A stretch of 64,000 nucleotides of DNA, from contig OX638130.1 of assembly GCA_951804985.1 (NCBI GenBank), forward strand, positions 106,528,040 to 106,592,039, written 5' to 3'. The position numbers were made by a program, and so were the translations under genes. This DNA is from Dryomyza anilis. Lineage: Eukaryota > Arthropoda > Insecta > Diptera > Dryomyzidae. Positions 45,774 through 57,620 of this stretch are shown one piece after another. The notes beneath the pieces are model-generated. The model was not told the DNA's origin. It searched no databases and saw only the letters and a program-made list of their open reading frames with translations. Numbering within the stretch: position 1 is the first letter of the stretch; each line of letters opens with the position of its first letter.

Positions 45774-46903
45774 ATATCATCACTATCATGGGGCTCTTTT
45801 ACATTTTTAAAGTAGTTTTTCCACAAGTACCAAAATCGTGCGTGGTTTTGTGGGATATCTTCACCCAGAAAAAAAAATCACTCAAATCCCATTAAAATTG
45901 ATCAATAGGACAATTATTGATTTAATAGTATACAAAAAATAAATCTTTTCTAATAAACTTAATGGCAATGTCATGGTATTTTCTAGTATTTAATGGTATC
46001 TTCCGATAAAATAATAATTTGTCCTATTGACGATTTTTAATAGTAAAAAAACTATTTTTTATGTAGTATTTTTTTTCTAGGTGTACAAAAGCCAAACCAT
46101 AAAATGGAAAAATTTAAAATCTTGTCATGCGAAAGGGGGCAAATCGTTCGTTTTTTTGCCATAACTTTTTACAGGTACAAGATAAAATAGTGGTATAAAG
46201 CCATGAATTGTTTGTTTTAAAAGCACCTATCGATTGGCATAATTATTTTTGTTATTTGGAAGAAAAATGTTTAGCATTTTTTTTTTTAAATAATGATGCC
46301 AATCGGTAGGTGCTGTAAAAACAAACAATTAATTGCTTTACACTACCATTTTATCATTTATCAATAAATAGTTATACCAAAAAAAACAAAATGATTCGCC
46401 CTTTTGACATGACAGGATTATTCAATTTTTCGAATTTTGATTGGTACAAGATAAAATAGTTATGTAAAGGCATTCATTGTTTGTTTTTAAAACGCCTCAT
46501 TATTTTAAAATATTTTTTGAATTTTTGTTATTTGCAAGAAAAGTTGTTGGGAATTTTTTTTTAAATAATGATGCCAATTGAAAGGTACTTTAAAAACAAA
46601 CAATGAATGCCCTTACAACACTATTGAATTTTGTACCCATAAAAATGTATGGCAAAAAAACAAAAATATTTGCGTTTTCGTCAGAATATAGCCACACAAA
46701 ATCCGTATTTATTATTCAGTAAGTTGTTCAAATCAAAAGATATTTTTTATACGTTATACTAATTGATGAATAAACCAAAATAATAAAAAAAAATTAAAGA
46801 AAACTAATTTTATAAATTTTTAAAGCAATTCAAACTTCATAATTTGATTTCCCAATATGTTTAAAAATTCACTTTCGCCCCTTTGGCATGTCAGTGACGA
46901 TAT
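45774..46903. mobile_element. C-family element with internal duplication and nested A7 (C2)
   Basis: Ends are ATATCATCACTATCATG and CATGTCAGTGACGATAT. Unlike C1, it carries two copies of the hairpin module: GCACCTATCGATTGGCAT/ATGCCAATCGGTAGGTGC (46220-46315) and a second, more diverged pair (about 46480-46590), separated by CGCCCTTTTGACATGACAGG. A-family MITE A7 lies at 45862-46083. No transposase. Confidence 0.85.
45862..46083 (-). mobile_element. A-family MITE inside C2 (A7)
   Basis: CACCCAGAAAAAAAAATCAC at the left and TTTTTTTTCTAGGTG at the right. The C1 sequence GGATATATCTAGCCACAAAA at the same place shows the uninterrupted site, so A7 is younger than C2. Confidence 0.9.
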
Positions 46904-48078
46904 TAAATATGATAACTATATGGAAAGTCGTATTTTCTAGTAGGAGGTGACTCTGTAAGTAAGTGTAGCATAACACAAACTGTTTATTTAGCAAATTGCT
47001 TAAAAAAAGCAGCTTCTAAAAACAACATTCTCAAAAACTCCTTGGTTTCATTTTATATTTTGCAGCTAAAGTACCTTTAATCGGAAAGACTTATAACTTC
47101 TTGCAAAAGGTACCATTTGGTTTTATACATTTTACTTACGAAAAACAAAATACATTAATTTGCAACGCATACTAAATTTTACAATTGCATAAACAACATT
47201 TTCAGCATTTCATTAGAGAATTTTGCTAAAATCGCACGCAATTTGCAAAATCTGCTAAAACATGGTGGCGGCGTTACCACCAACGACTTCAAAAACGAGG
47301 GTGAATTAAGTAATGCAATGTAGTAGTAGCTGTAGTTTGTGCAGTTACTTAAAATGTTGAAGTAGTTTTCTGCCAACTAATAGAGTGAATTTCAAACTAA
47401 ATAACGTAAGAATATTCATAAATTTTGGACGTTGCTGCTGCTGCTGCTATTTTCAGTTACGCTTAATATGCAGTTTTAGACAACATGTTGCAAAGTAGTT
47501 TTAAGTTTTAATTTGAAGTTTATAGAAAAAGTACAAATTAAGAAATATAATAAATTTAAATTATTTCGAAAAATCTAATTGAAATATTAAAAATTATTCT
47601 AAACTCAGTTATTCAATATAATAAATACAAACTTTGTCTCTTTTTGAAGGTTTTCTTTAGCATTTGTTTATTTTATTGATAAACCAGAAAATAATTTATG
47701 ATTATCAGTAAAATAATTCTAGCTAACTATCAAAATTACTGTTCTACTTTTTAAAATATGCCCTATCTCTAGTAGAAATTGACTGTATTAATGTTTTTCC
47801 TAATAGGCTTAATTTCTACTAGGGGGGATCAACACATTTTTCATCAAAAAGTGTTTAAAATGCAAGTGTAAAATACTTTGTACTATCTAGAAATAACTAA
47901 AAACTTGTAGAACTTATAAAAGAGTAGACCAAGATAACTAAAATTCCCTGAAATATGAAATAAAATATGAAAAATAGTAGAATATCTAAGTAACCACGGC
48001 TCTACAATTGCCACAAACTTTTGTGGAATATGTGTAGCTTTTAAGTTGCCTCTGACATCAGTGTTTCAAACTGGTAAA

Positions 48079-48285
48079 GTTTAGTAGCAAAGCTGTGGCT
48101 AAGAACATGAATGGAACATACGCAATAATATGACACAATGCTGTGATATATAAGTCATACATTTTGATAATGGAACATAAATTTAGTTCCAAAGCGGTGC
48201 CTAAGAACATGTGTGGAACATATGCAATAATAAGTCACAATGCTGTGATATATATGTCATACATTCCGATATTGGAACATATACA
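48079..48285 (+). repeat. ~102-bp tandem duplication
   Basis: AAGAACATGAATGGAACATA (48101) and AAGAACATGTGTGGAACATA (48203) start near-identical stretches that both run through CACAATGCTGTGATATATA and GTCATACATT. Confidence 0.85.
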
Positions 48286-48691
48286 ATAATGGGCGCACTT
48301 AACCTTGTTGCTATTAAGTGGCAAAATAGTGGCATAAGAAAAGATTTAATTTTCAAGAAGTGCAACTATTTTTTGATATTTTAAAATAGTGCTAACTGCG
48401 GTAAAAAGCATTTTAAATCCCCACTGAGTGGTTGTGAAGAAAAACTACTCAAAGACACAACTACCTATAAAAGCTAGCTGCCCCAATAGTATATACTGCT
48501 ATTTCCGGTCGCCGCCTACTGTGAGTATGTGCAAAAAGCAGAGTCAAAGCAAATGAATTTTAAGATTTTTCTTTTGGCAAAATAAACATTTTAAACTAAA
48601 GCAGAAAATATAGCCACATCGTCTTCATTAAAGTGCAACGTTGCAAGAAGTAAAAGAGAAGGTATAAATTTAAGTAACGGAAAAAACAGCA

Positions 48692-48778
48692 GGTAGTTAA
48701 AAAAAGTAGTATAAAAAAAGTAGTATAAAAAAAGTAGTTTAAAAAAAAGTACTTTAAAAAAAGTAGTATAAAAAGAAG
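48692..48778 (+). repeat. 15-bp minisatellite (AAAAAAAGTAGTATA)
   Basis: Five to six tandem units of AAAAAAAGTAGTATA with small variants. Confidence 0.88.
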
Positions 48779-49255
48779 AGCAATAGAAGGCGGGCGGTTG
48801 TCTTCAGCCAACAAATTGCACATTACTCAAGAGTCTGTCAAGTGGTTCGAAAACGAGCACAGCACAGCGTAGCACTAGCACCAGCCCAGTTTCCACAAAA
48901 TCCACTTTATAGCTTTTTCACTCTTCACTCATGGACTGAGATTAACTGCCACATTGCCTAAGCCAAAATGATGCAAATGGTAGTACGTTGTGGGTGTAGA
49001 AGGTGTTGATCTTGCGCTGAGATTGGAATTTGCTGCGTGTTGTGGCATTGTGGTGACTACTACGAGTTGTGATGTAATGCATCATTGTGAAGAGGCGCCG
49101 CTGCCTGTTCATCACAGTCCAAACTGACAATAAAAATGCAATTTAATACGGTTTAAGTCAGCGCTATGTTATCACATCAAAAAGTGCAATATTTTAAATG
49201 TTCAAATAATAGGTACCTTCTGTAATGGGTAGTGGAAAAAGTAGAATTTCCAGTG

Positions 49256-49424
49256 AAAAACAATTAGTAAATTTAATACTTAGTTCGAACTCTGATTTGC
49301 AAAACCATAAATCAGTTTCTTATTTATAATTAGATAAGAAATGCTAAAAAATAATTCAAAAATAGTGTAAAAAATCCAAATTTTTCAGTTTAAATCAAAT
49401 ATCATAAAAATATTAGTATTTATT
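49256..49424 (+). mobile_element. B-family fragment cut by M2 (B6)
   Basis: TTAGTTCGAACTCTGATTTG, CATAAATCAGTTTCTTATTT and ATATTAGTATTTATTGG match the B interior. Homology stops exactly where M2 begins. Confidence 0.7.
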
Positions 49425-49528
49425 GGCAAACCTTACTGAAGAGAAATGTCAAAAGAGCGGCAAGAAATATGGCGTCGTTTGCTGTCACTGTCGCTCTACT
49501 TTTGTAGCGTCCCTGTTGAAAAACCCTT
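49425..49528 (+). mobile_element. M-family MITE, single arm (M2)
   Basis: GCAAACCTTACTGAAGAGAA to GTTGAAAAACCCTT followed by TA. It matches the right arm of the copy at 50503-50842. The left arm and centre are absent. Confidence 0.85.
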
Positions 49529-50502
49529 TACTACTCTAAATATCACGTGCAATGCCGATTAATCAATCGTTACAATAGTATTACATATTGTTACCGTTAA
49601 GTTACATAGACATTTTTTGGTTTGTAGCAACTATGCAGCCATGGCAGCATAAAATCCGATTTTAGCTGACAATACAAGGGAAAATCCGTATTACAATGCA
49701 TTACAATGCATAACAACAGCAATAGCAACTACAGCAAAAGCAATACCAACTCCTACAAATACAATAAAAAAAAAAAATATTATACATCAACAAAGTGCAT
49801 TTGGCAGGATGCCATTGAAGGCAATAAGTAAAAAAAAAACATCTAGTGTATCCCAGACAAACAGACAGAACAACTGAAAATCAGACGGACAGACTGACTG
49901 ACAGCTAGCGAGACATTTCGATGGACACTGCGACAGCAAAGTTTCAACTGCATTGAGAATCAATTTACAAAATGACACAAAATGCGACCAAGACAGCAAC
50001 AATTGCAACAATAAAATCTCACAACTTCAAACACGCAATGCCAAGAACCCGGTAGACAGCGAACAAGATCAAGATAAAAAAAAAAGAATTTAATTAATTT
50101 ATAGTTCAAATTATATTCCGTGATTATAACTATTGTAACGTGTTATCGAATTATTCTATATCTACTTTTTATGAACAACCAACTGAAAGTAATTTGAAAT
50201 ATAAGTATTACGTCCATTTTTAAAAAATAACATATTTAATTTAAAGTATATACTGTGACGATTTTGTATTTGTGGTATTAATTTGTGGTATATGCTGAAC
50301 ATTCGATCGAAATCATATAAAAAATTCAATTAATTTTGATTTTTGCTGTTTCGAAATTAGATTTTTTAAATATAAATTAAAAACTTTCATTAAAATTAAA
50401 GCCGCCAAATTCTGTGGAATGTTCTTTCGATGGAAAATGAATTTTAAACCATTTTTAGCAAAATTCCCGTTAGTTTTATTGCCAATGACGTTAGTTCTTA
50501 TA
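49529..50502. other. Noncoding DNA
   Basis: 49850-49935 has GACA/GACT-type repeats (CAGACGGACAGACTGACTGA) that could be a mini-me (GTCY)n remnant in reverse. The rest is plain A+T-rich spacer. Confidence 0.4.
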
Positions 50503-50842
50503 AAGGGTTTTTCAATAAGAGCGCTACAAAAGTTTTTTCAAGGGTTTTTCAACAGGGACGTTACAAAAGTAGAGCGACAGGGACAGCAAACGACGCCATA
50601 TTTCTTGCCGCTCTTTTGACATTTCTCTTCAGTAAGGTTTGCCATTTCATGATGGAAAGATATACGAGCCAACAACGAGTCGAAATTATTAAAAATTACT
50701 ACCGAAATTCGAATTCGTATATCTTTCCATCATGAAATGGCAAACCTTACTGAAGAGGAATGGCAAATGAACGGCAAGAAATATGGCGTCGTTTGCTGTC
50801 CCTGTCGCTCTACTTTTGTAGCGTCCCTGTTAAAAAACCCTT
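50503..50842 (+). mobile_element. M-family foldback MITE, complete, with mariner transposase start (M3)
   Basis: The left end AAGGGTTTTTCAATAAG and right end TTAAAAAACCCTT are flanked by TA on both sides. The arms (~150 bp) are inverted copies. The left arm runs into ATG at 50652 with 27 codons opening MERYTSQQRVEIIKNYYRNS, which resembles the N-terminal helix-turn-helix start of mariner-family transposases; it then runs into the inverted arm and a stop. So the element is two mariner 5' ends joined tail to tail. The left terminus also contains a duplicated end (a second AGGGTTTTTCAACAGGGACG ~40 bp inside). Confidence 0.9.
50652..50735 (+). pseudogene. Mariner transposase N-terminal remnant (27 codons)
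   Basis: The frame starts at the ATG, keeps the first ~22 residues of a transposase-like N terminus, then enters the inverted arm and stops at TGA. No DNA-binding second domain and no DDE catalytic domain remain, so it cannot act as a transposase. Identification rests on my recognition of the QRVEIIK-YYRN type start. Confidence 0.65.
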
Positions 50843-50862
50843 TATTGCCTAATAGAAAAACA

Positions 50863-51766
50863 AACAATTAACTTTCCAATGGTATATCAAGTATTCAAAA
50901 CCCATCTTTTCTTCCTTTTTCAAAATTTACGTAAAGTTGAAATTTTAAATAATAAAAATACAAATTTTGACTTTGTCATTGATTTTCGCAAAATATCGTT
51001 ACAGATTACCCCATCTTTTCAACTTTATATAGATAGACCAGTTCGTTCCCAGTACATTCCTAGTAATCAAAGTCACTTTAATGTAGTAAGTAATGCTGCA
51101 CAAATAATTAAACAGTGACGGGTCTTGTGATTTGGTGGTATAAGAAAAATAAAAAAAAAAATTAAGTAATCGAGAAATCATTTTAGACATTTATGATAAT
51201 TATAATCATTTTAATATTACTTCACAGACAATATTTTCTGATCATATTTCCAAACATAATAATTTGTTGTTATATGCTCATCACTAAATCACTAGAGCCG
51301 CCACTGTTTAATTATTTCTGCAGCATAACTTACGAGTTTAAAATCACTGTAATAGCTTAGAAAATACTGGAAATGAACTGATCTATCATTATAAATTAGA
51401 AAAAATGGGGTAATCCGTAACCCGTGAGAAAATCAATGACAAAGTCAAATGTTGTAAATTTCAACTTTACGTATATTTTAGAAATGAAAGATTTCATGGG
51501 GTTTAAAGATGTAATATATCATTAGAAAGGTAATTTAACTGTCTAAAATAAATGTTTTAATTTTATATTTATATATCAACAGATTGTACTTTATAACCGT
51601 TTTTCTAGACTAAGCTATGTCTGTAATATACATCTCTTAAAGACTCTGTATCTTAAACTGGGTGCGAAATTAGACATTTTTTTATTTTACTTTTTTTTTT
51701 TTTTTTGAGTCAAAGAATGACTGCTTGAATTGTTGACATCGATGAACCAAACACCCTGTATAAATT
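50863..51766. mobile_element. E-family foldback element, left-truncated copy (E2)
   Basis: The right arm ends CATCGATGAACCAAACACCC followed by TGTATA. The left arm (from ~50863) and right arm are inverted: GACGGGTCTTGTGATTTGG versus AAATCACTAGAGCCGCC, and TTGACTTTGTCATTGATTTT versus AATCAATGACAAAGTCAAAT. The outer ~220 bp of the left arm are missing. No coding capacity; frames on both strands come from the arms. Confidence 0.85.
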
Positions 51767-52081
51767 AGTTTTGGTTATAGATTTTATTTGTTTGAATGTG
51801 TTTTGATTTATATAAAATAATCATTTCTATTTACAATGAAAAAAAAACTTCTTTATGGCAACCGATTTAGCAACCGATGGACTGATTAATGCATGCAATT
51901 AATATTGGTTGCTATATTTACGACGATTATTTTCGTGTACTTTTTTATTTATGTAAGTAGTCAAACTTTTTAGGATCTCTCTCGAATCATCTTTTGTATA
52001 TTTTAATTATAAGGTAGCAAGATACGAAATGCGTGGGTAAGTTGCATTTTCAAGCAAATATTTACTATTGATCCTGATCCG
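51767..52081. other. Noncoding spacer
   Basis: Plain A+T-rich sequence between E2 and G. Nothing recognised. Confidence 0.4.
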
Positions 52082-52083
52082 TA

Positions 52084-52685
52084 CACACAAAAAAATAATT
52101 GCTTGGCGTGCAGTTGTTTGAACGAACATTCATTTGCATCTACCAAATTTAGTCAGCCTCAATTGAAATTCATTTGTGGTAAACAATAGTATGAAGCGTA
52201 ACCAACTATTAGTTGAAGCAACTGCAACATTGATTGGGGAAACAAACTATCCATTTTCAATTTTTTTTTATTACCATTGCTACGGCAACTAAATTCAAAA
52301 TGAGTCATAACCAATATTTAGTTGACTCAACAGAAATTTGGTTATATTAATAATATTATATAACATTAGGTTGTAGCAACCAATATTTATTTGATTCAAC
52401 TGCAATGCCAAAGCAGGACAACATCAGTCGCACAAGATTCAGATTTTTCACTCGTGTGCCTCGTGTTAAACAAAATTTGGAATTGTAAAATTCGGTAAAT
52501 TTTCCGATTTCTTATAATTAAATTGGCTACCACAACTAAACAAATTGGTTGTGTGAATTGTATTCATTAGTTATGTGAACTGATACGTGGTGTTGCAACA
52601 ACTAAATCAGTCGAATGTTGACAGAACTAAATAAATCGGTTGGCAAAAAAAAGGCGGTTGCCCCAACTGATTCGTTTTTTGGGTG
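52084..52685. mobile_element. G-family MITE-like element
   Basis: The left end CACACAAAAAAATAATTG after TA and the right end CTGATTCGTTTTTTGGGTG form imperfect inverted repeats. The interior is rich in CAACTAAA/GGTTG pieces (for example TTGCAACAACTAAATC, GTTGTAGCAACCAATATT), giving internal complementarity. About 600 bp, single copy here. TA is seen only on the left. Confidence 0.6.
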
Positions 52686-54439
52686 TTGATCATTCTTATA
52701 TACAAAACAAAAAGAAACTATTAAAACCATACTTGTTTAATAATGTTCGATTCAAAAGTAAATTTGTTATTAGTGATTTTATGATTTTGTGACGAAAAGA
52801 CGAACATTTTTTTGGACAAAGAAAGGGCAGAATTAGAAATTGCGCAAAGGCTATGATCGGATTTGAACACCGTATTTTTATCTTGTCAAAACTTGACTAG
52901 TAACATGACTAAAATTATCTGATCTAAAATTATGTGAATAGAGTAAAGTTTTACCAGGGCGAGCACCATTCTTTAACTTTAATTTTTAAGTAGAGAATTC
53001 TCATCAATATTAAAACTGCTGTATTCAATTAATTTGTATACTTAACTTTCATTAATAAATTTTATCGAATGTTGTTTTAAATTTTTCCATAAATTGTCTA
53101 TGTAATGTGCATTTTTTCTACTAGGTGTATTTGCCGTTAGAATGGTGCGTTTGCTGGCGGCCGCTCAATCATCTCTCTGTCTCCCATAAATACCGTTGAA
53201 ATCGAGTTGATTTGAGTCAATGTGCTGCAGAAGTTCGAAATAAATGTTGTAGCAACATTTAGTTTGCAATATTGCGGATATTGTCGGTTATTTGTGTTGC
53301 AACAGTATTGTTATGTTGTACGTCAAAATGTTTGTTGTCATTTAATAAAGTGTTACAGAAAGGTGACGGACACACTGAGAATATTCGAATATAAAATTAT
53401 AAATCAAAATTGCATTGAATAAAATAATTTGATTTTTCGTCTAGATTTTTAAAATATGCTGTAATTTTAGTCGTTTTAAATATGCCTTCAATAGAAAAAG
53501 ATTTTTTAAAATTTTAAACATTTTTAAATTAAATTAAATTTTTACTTTTAATGTTAAAGCCTCTCAACAAAAATAAAAAAAAGAACAGAAAAAAAAATCA
53601 CCCAAATATTTTGAAAATTTTATTGAATTTTCAGACAACAAAAATCTCAAAATTTCTATTTTTCTATTTTGATATCAACAATAAAAATATGATCGACAGA
53701 TGATCGGCATTTAACAGACGATTAAATTCGCACGTTCAAAGAATATTTTCCATTTGTTTATGTTTGCAATATTTATGCATACAACTTAATTTCAAAACTA
53801 CACAAATTTAAATAAAAGCGTCATCAACTATAATAAAAAAAAGATGATATAAAAAAAAAAACCACCTGTAAAAAGCAATCAAATTAAATGTCTGCACCCA
53901 ATCAACACGATGTATAGCGCGCACTATGGGTTAGAAAGCGCAGTTGCGTTTCATAATTAATATAGACTAAGTCGTCGGAAATGAATGAAACAAATGGTTT
54001 TAGAAAGATAAATAATTGAATTTTCTTAAACAAAAAAAAATATTTGCCTTTTTTTATTTTAAATATACAAAATACGTGCATGAAAAAAAAAATATAAAAA
54101 AAAAATTAAGTTTTTTCAAGATATTTTTTTAGTGCCATTTTTCAAAATATCTCGAAACAAAAATATTTAGTTATAAGAGTAGGTACATTTTTTGAATTCT
54201 AAAACTTCATATTTGGTAAATATTTAACTACCGCGTTGTTCCACGCCGAAAGAAATTTTAATGAATTCGTGTATACAAAATAGTGGTTATTCATAAATAT
54301 TGTTGAACAAGGTGCGCAAATTTGCGCAACATATGTCAGAGCCCAAAATGTAGCATGTATCAAAAAAAAAACCAATATTTTAGTTTTGGGAAAAAAAAAA
54401 TATATCGAAGCAAAAGGGTTAACAAAAAATATGATTTGT
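52686..54439. other. Noncoding DNA
   Basis: Mostly A+T-rich; 53140-53370 has normal complexity (GCTGGCGGCCGCTCAATC) with a 66-codon frame of no recognisable family. No repeats recognised. Confidence 0.45.
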
Positions 54440-54915
54440 ATTATGCTGATTTTTACGGCATACTCAGTTTTTTTGCTATTACTTAAAGTTTTTAAGATAA
54501 TTGCTATCGATATTTTAGGTCATTCTCAGCCACTTTTTAGATTCAAAAATATAATAATAAAAAAATAATAAAAAATATAGTCCCTTACACAGCTAGTTAT
54601 CCAAAAAACTGTAAACGCAATTTTTCTTTCAATTGTCCATACTAATTACAATATATCAGAAAATATTATTATTCCGTTAGGTTTTTCCAATATTTGAATT
54701 TAAACTCGAAAAATATTGATTTTTTTTAGATTATTTTTGCACGATTTTTTAAGCATTTTAGATTGAATGATAAATAAGAAAATGATTTGTGGTTATGCAG
54801 AGCATAGTTCAAATTAATGATTAAAATTACTAACTATTTTTTAACGGGTCTTATTTAAAAATATGCTCTTATCAACACAGTTTTCGTCAAAAATTGTTTA
54901 AATTTAAATATGTGA
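54440..54915 (-). mobile_element. B-family element, partial (B7)
   Basis: CTCAGCCACTTTTTAGATTC, GTCCCTTACACAGCTAGTTA, CAATTGTCCATACTAATTAC, CTCGAAAAATATTGATTTTT and TTATGCAGAGCATAGTTCAA align with B1 in the same orientation. Neither inverted end is clear. Confidence 0.75.
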
Positions 54916-55752
54916 AAAGTCCCACTCCCTCTTTTCCAAGTTCGCCCATTTTTTCACAACTAAAAGGTACATCTAATTACTAACTGAATCCCCAATTTAC
55001 CTATTGTACAACAAAAGTTACAGATTTATGAACGGAAAAAGTGGCTTCTGACCCATAGTGCGGCATAGTTAGTTCACAAATATCATCACAACCATCAAAT
55101 CATCACAACCACTAGATCACATCACAAGCAAAATAAACAATTGAAGCATCTAACAAACTCACAAAATTTAAATCTATGTAAAATTTTACATAAAAATAAA
55201 ATTTTTAAAATGTAGCAAATTTCAGTGGTCAACAAATCAGAGCAGCAATGTTGTACCAATGTTTTTTTGCGATGTGCATATGATTTATAGTTGAATATTT
55301 AAAATTGTTTACACATATTTTTGATTTGTTTTTTTTTTTTTTGTTTTTTTCTCAAATATATTTCTAATAAAATTTTATAATTCTATGCAATAAATCAAAA
55401 TTTAAATAACGTCATGAGTTTAACACCTGGTGGCTGATGACGACGACGACGTGACTGAGTTTTGTGTGGTTTGTTTTTCGTGTTTTGGAAATGTTTTCAT
55501 GTTTTTTTTTTTATTTTTTTTTTTTTCATTTTTTATTTGAGTATCAAACTCAAAAAATTATGAGTATGACGCTCTAAATATTTTTGGAAATTCCTGGAAA
55601 TTTATCAACGTCAATTGTTTTGGTTTATTGTGTAATATTTATAGAAATCATTTTTTGTTATAGGTAAAATATAAATGTTCATAACTTTTATAAAAAAATT
55701 ATAATAAGTATAAAAAACAAAATGTGGTATTTATTTTTGAGTTTAATGATTA
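54916..55752. other. Noncoding DNA
   Basis: A+T-rich, with T-runs at 55328-55350 and 55500-55530 and a short GACGACGACGACG run at 55439. Nothing else recognised. Confidence 0.45.
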
Positions 55753-56181
55753 ATATCGTCGTTGTAGAAGGAAAAGTGCTTGATGCATTTTTAAAGTTGA
55801 AATATCAATTGATAGATGATTTACATTTTCTTATCATGTGGTAAACAAATTGAGATCATTGATTAAAAATTAACAGAAGATTTTTGTAAATGAATATTTG
55901 GCATTTTGAAAATATATTTGGTGACTTTTCATGCTAAAGGGTTTTTCAATAAGAGCGCTACAAAAGTTTTTTTTTCAAGGGTTTTTCAACAGGGACGCTA
56001 CAAAAGTAGAGCGATAAAATTTACTACCGAAATTCGAATTCGTATATCTTTCCAACATGAAATGGCAAACCTTACTGAAGAGAAATGTCAAAAGAGCGGC
56101 AAGAAATATGGCGTCGTTTGCTGTCCCTGTCGCTCTAATTTTGTAGCGTCCCTGTTGAAAAACCCTTTACAACAACGTTAT
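55753..56181 (+). mobile_element. D-family element interrupted by M4 (D2)
   Basis: The left end ATATCGTCGTTGTAGAAG and interior TTGAAATATCAATTGATAGA match D1. The right end, TTTGGTGACTTTTCATGC then ACAACAACGTTAT, is split by M4 at a TA, so removing M4 restores a D-type end. Confidence 0.85.
55937..56167 (+). mobile_element. M-family MITE inside D2 (M4)
   Basis: AAGGGTTTTTCAATAAGAGC to TTGAAAAACCCTT with TA at 55935-55936 and 56168-56169. The left arm is shortened: homology jumps from AGTAGAGCGA to AATTTACTACCGAAATTC, losing the start-codon region kept in M3. A 94-codon frame spans both arms and is not a gene. Confidence 0.92.
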
Positions 56182-56353
56182 TATGAATGAAAGTATTCGT
56201 TGATATTTAGATAACGAAATACCATTCGATTTTCTAATCAATTGATTATATATTAATACTGTCTATTTGAAATGTATGTGTCTGATTAAGACACATACAT
56301 TTTTTTAATTATTTACACTACTCAACACGATTTTTCTATGGCTTTATCATTTT
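56182..56353. other. Spacer with B-family terminus
   Basis: ACACTACTCAACACGATTTT at about 56327 matches a B left end, but the interior is absent because E1 begins within 30 bases. Confidence 0.5.
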
Positions 56354-57487
56354 ATACACGGTATTTTGTTTAGCGTTGTCAATAATCCAAGGGGTCATCC
56401 TATGACTCAAAAAAATAAGATTATATAAAATAAAAAATGTCATATTTTGCACCCAGTTTAAGATACAGGGTGTTTAATAAATTCATATTTGTGACATAAC
56501 CTAGAATAGAAAATTGGTTATAAAGTATAATCGGTTGATAAATTAATATCAATTTTTACACTCATGTTTCAGACAATTAAATTACCTTTCCATTGGTACA
56601 TCACATTTTCGATCTCCATAATTTCCTCCGTTTTTAAAATGTACGTTAAGTTAAAATTTACAAAAATAAAAATACAAATATTGACTTTGTCATTGAGTTT
56701 CTCAAAATTTCAATATCGATCACCTCATTTTTTAAAATTTATTATGATAGACCAGTTCATATCCTGTATTTTCTTATCAATCACAGTTATTTTAAGCTGA
56801 TAGGAAATGCTTCAGAAATAATTAAACTGTGTCGGGTCTTGTGATTTGGTGGTTAAAATAAAAATATATATTTTTGGTTTGGAAATAGGATCGAAAAATA
56901 TGTTCTGTGAAGTAATATGATAATTATACCAAATTTTAATAAATGTTAAAAATTTGTTACAATTATTTCGATTTTTTTTTTTTTTAATTTCAACCACCAA
57001 ATCACAAGACCCGCATTTGTTTAATTATTTCTGCAGCATAACTTAGCAGTTTAAAATCACTGTAATTGGTTAGAAAGAACTCTGAATGAACTGGTTTATC
57101 ATTATAAATTAGAAAAAATGGGGTAATCGATAACGAAATTCGGAGAAAATCAATGACAAAGTAAAAATTTGTACTTTTATTTTTGTAAATTTCAACTTTA
57201 CGTACATTTTAGAAAAGGAAGAAATCATGGGGTTCAAAGATGTGATATATCATTGGAAAGGTAATTTAATTGTTTTAAAGAAGAATAAAGAATTGATATT
57301 AATATATTAACAGATTATAATTAATAACCGATTTCATTGACTAGGTTAATTCAGTGGCATTTCTTAAACACCCTGTATCTTAAACTGGGTGCAAAATTTG
57401 AAATTTTTTTATTTAAATTTTCTTATTTTTTGTGTCAGCGAATGACCTCCTGAATTATTAACTTCGATGAACCAAATACCCTGTATA
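56354..57487. mobile_element. E-family foldback element, complete (E1)
   Basis: Ends are TATACACGGTATTTTG and CAAATACCCTGTATA. The arms, ~505 bp each (56354-56862 and 56983-57487), are inverted; matching landmarks are TTTGCACCCAGTTTAAGATA / TATCTTAAACTGGGTGCAAA and GGGTCTTGTGATTTGGTGGT / ACCACCAAATCACAAGACCC. The spacer is ~120 bp. Short frames on both strands are arm by-products. No transposase. Confidence 0.92.
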
Positions 57488-57620
57488 ACAAAGTGTAACC
57501 ACCACAACGTGCATCTTCAGATTTGAGATCAATTTTAGGGTAATCTTGCTAATCTTGAATCCATCACATCTGGGTTTCCTATAATTTGCAGTCAAATATG
57601 AAAAATTAGAGAGTTTATAT
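57488..57620. other. Short spacer
   Basis: Unique-looking spacer between E1 and D3. Nothing recognised. Confidence 0.4.

Larger units (their letters stand above)
46904..49255. other. Noncoding DNA with small repeats
   Basis: Ordinary A+T-rich spacer with better-complexity patches at 47200-47300 and 48800-49100. A B-family relic (minus) is recognisable at about 47675-47765 (TTTAAAATATGCCCTATC, then TTTATGATTATCAG-like sequence). Short minus-strand frames have no domains. Confidence 0.45.
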
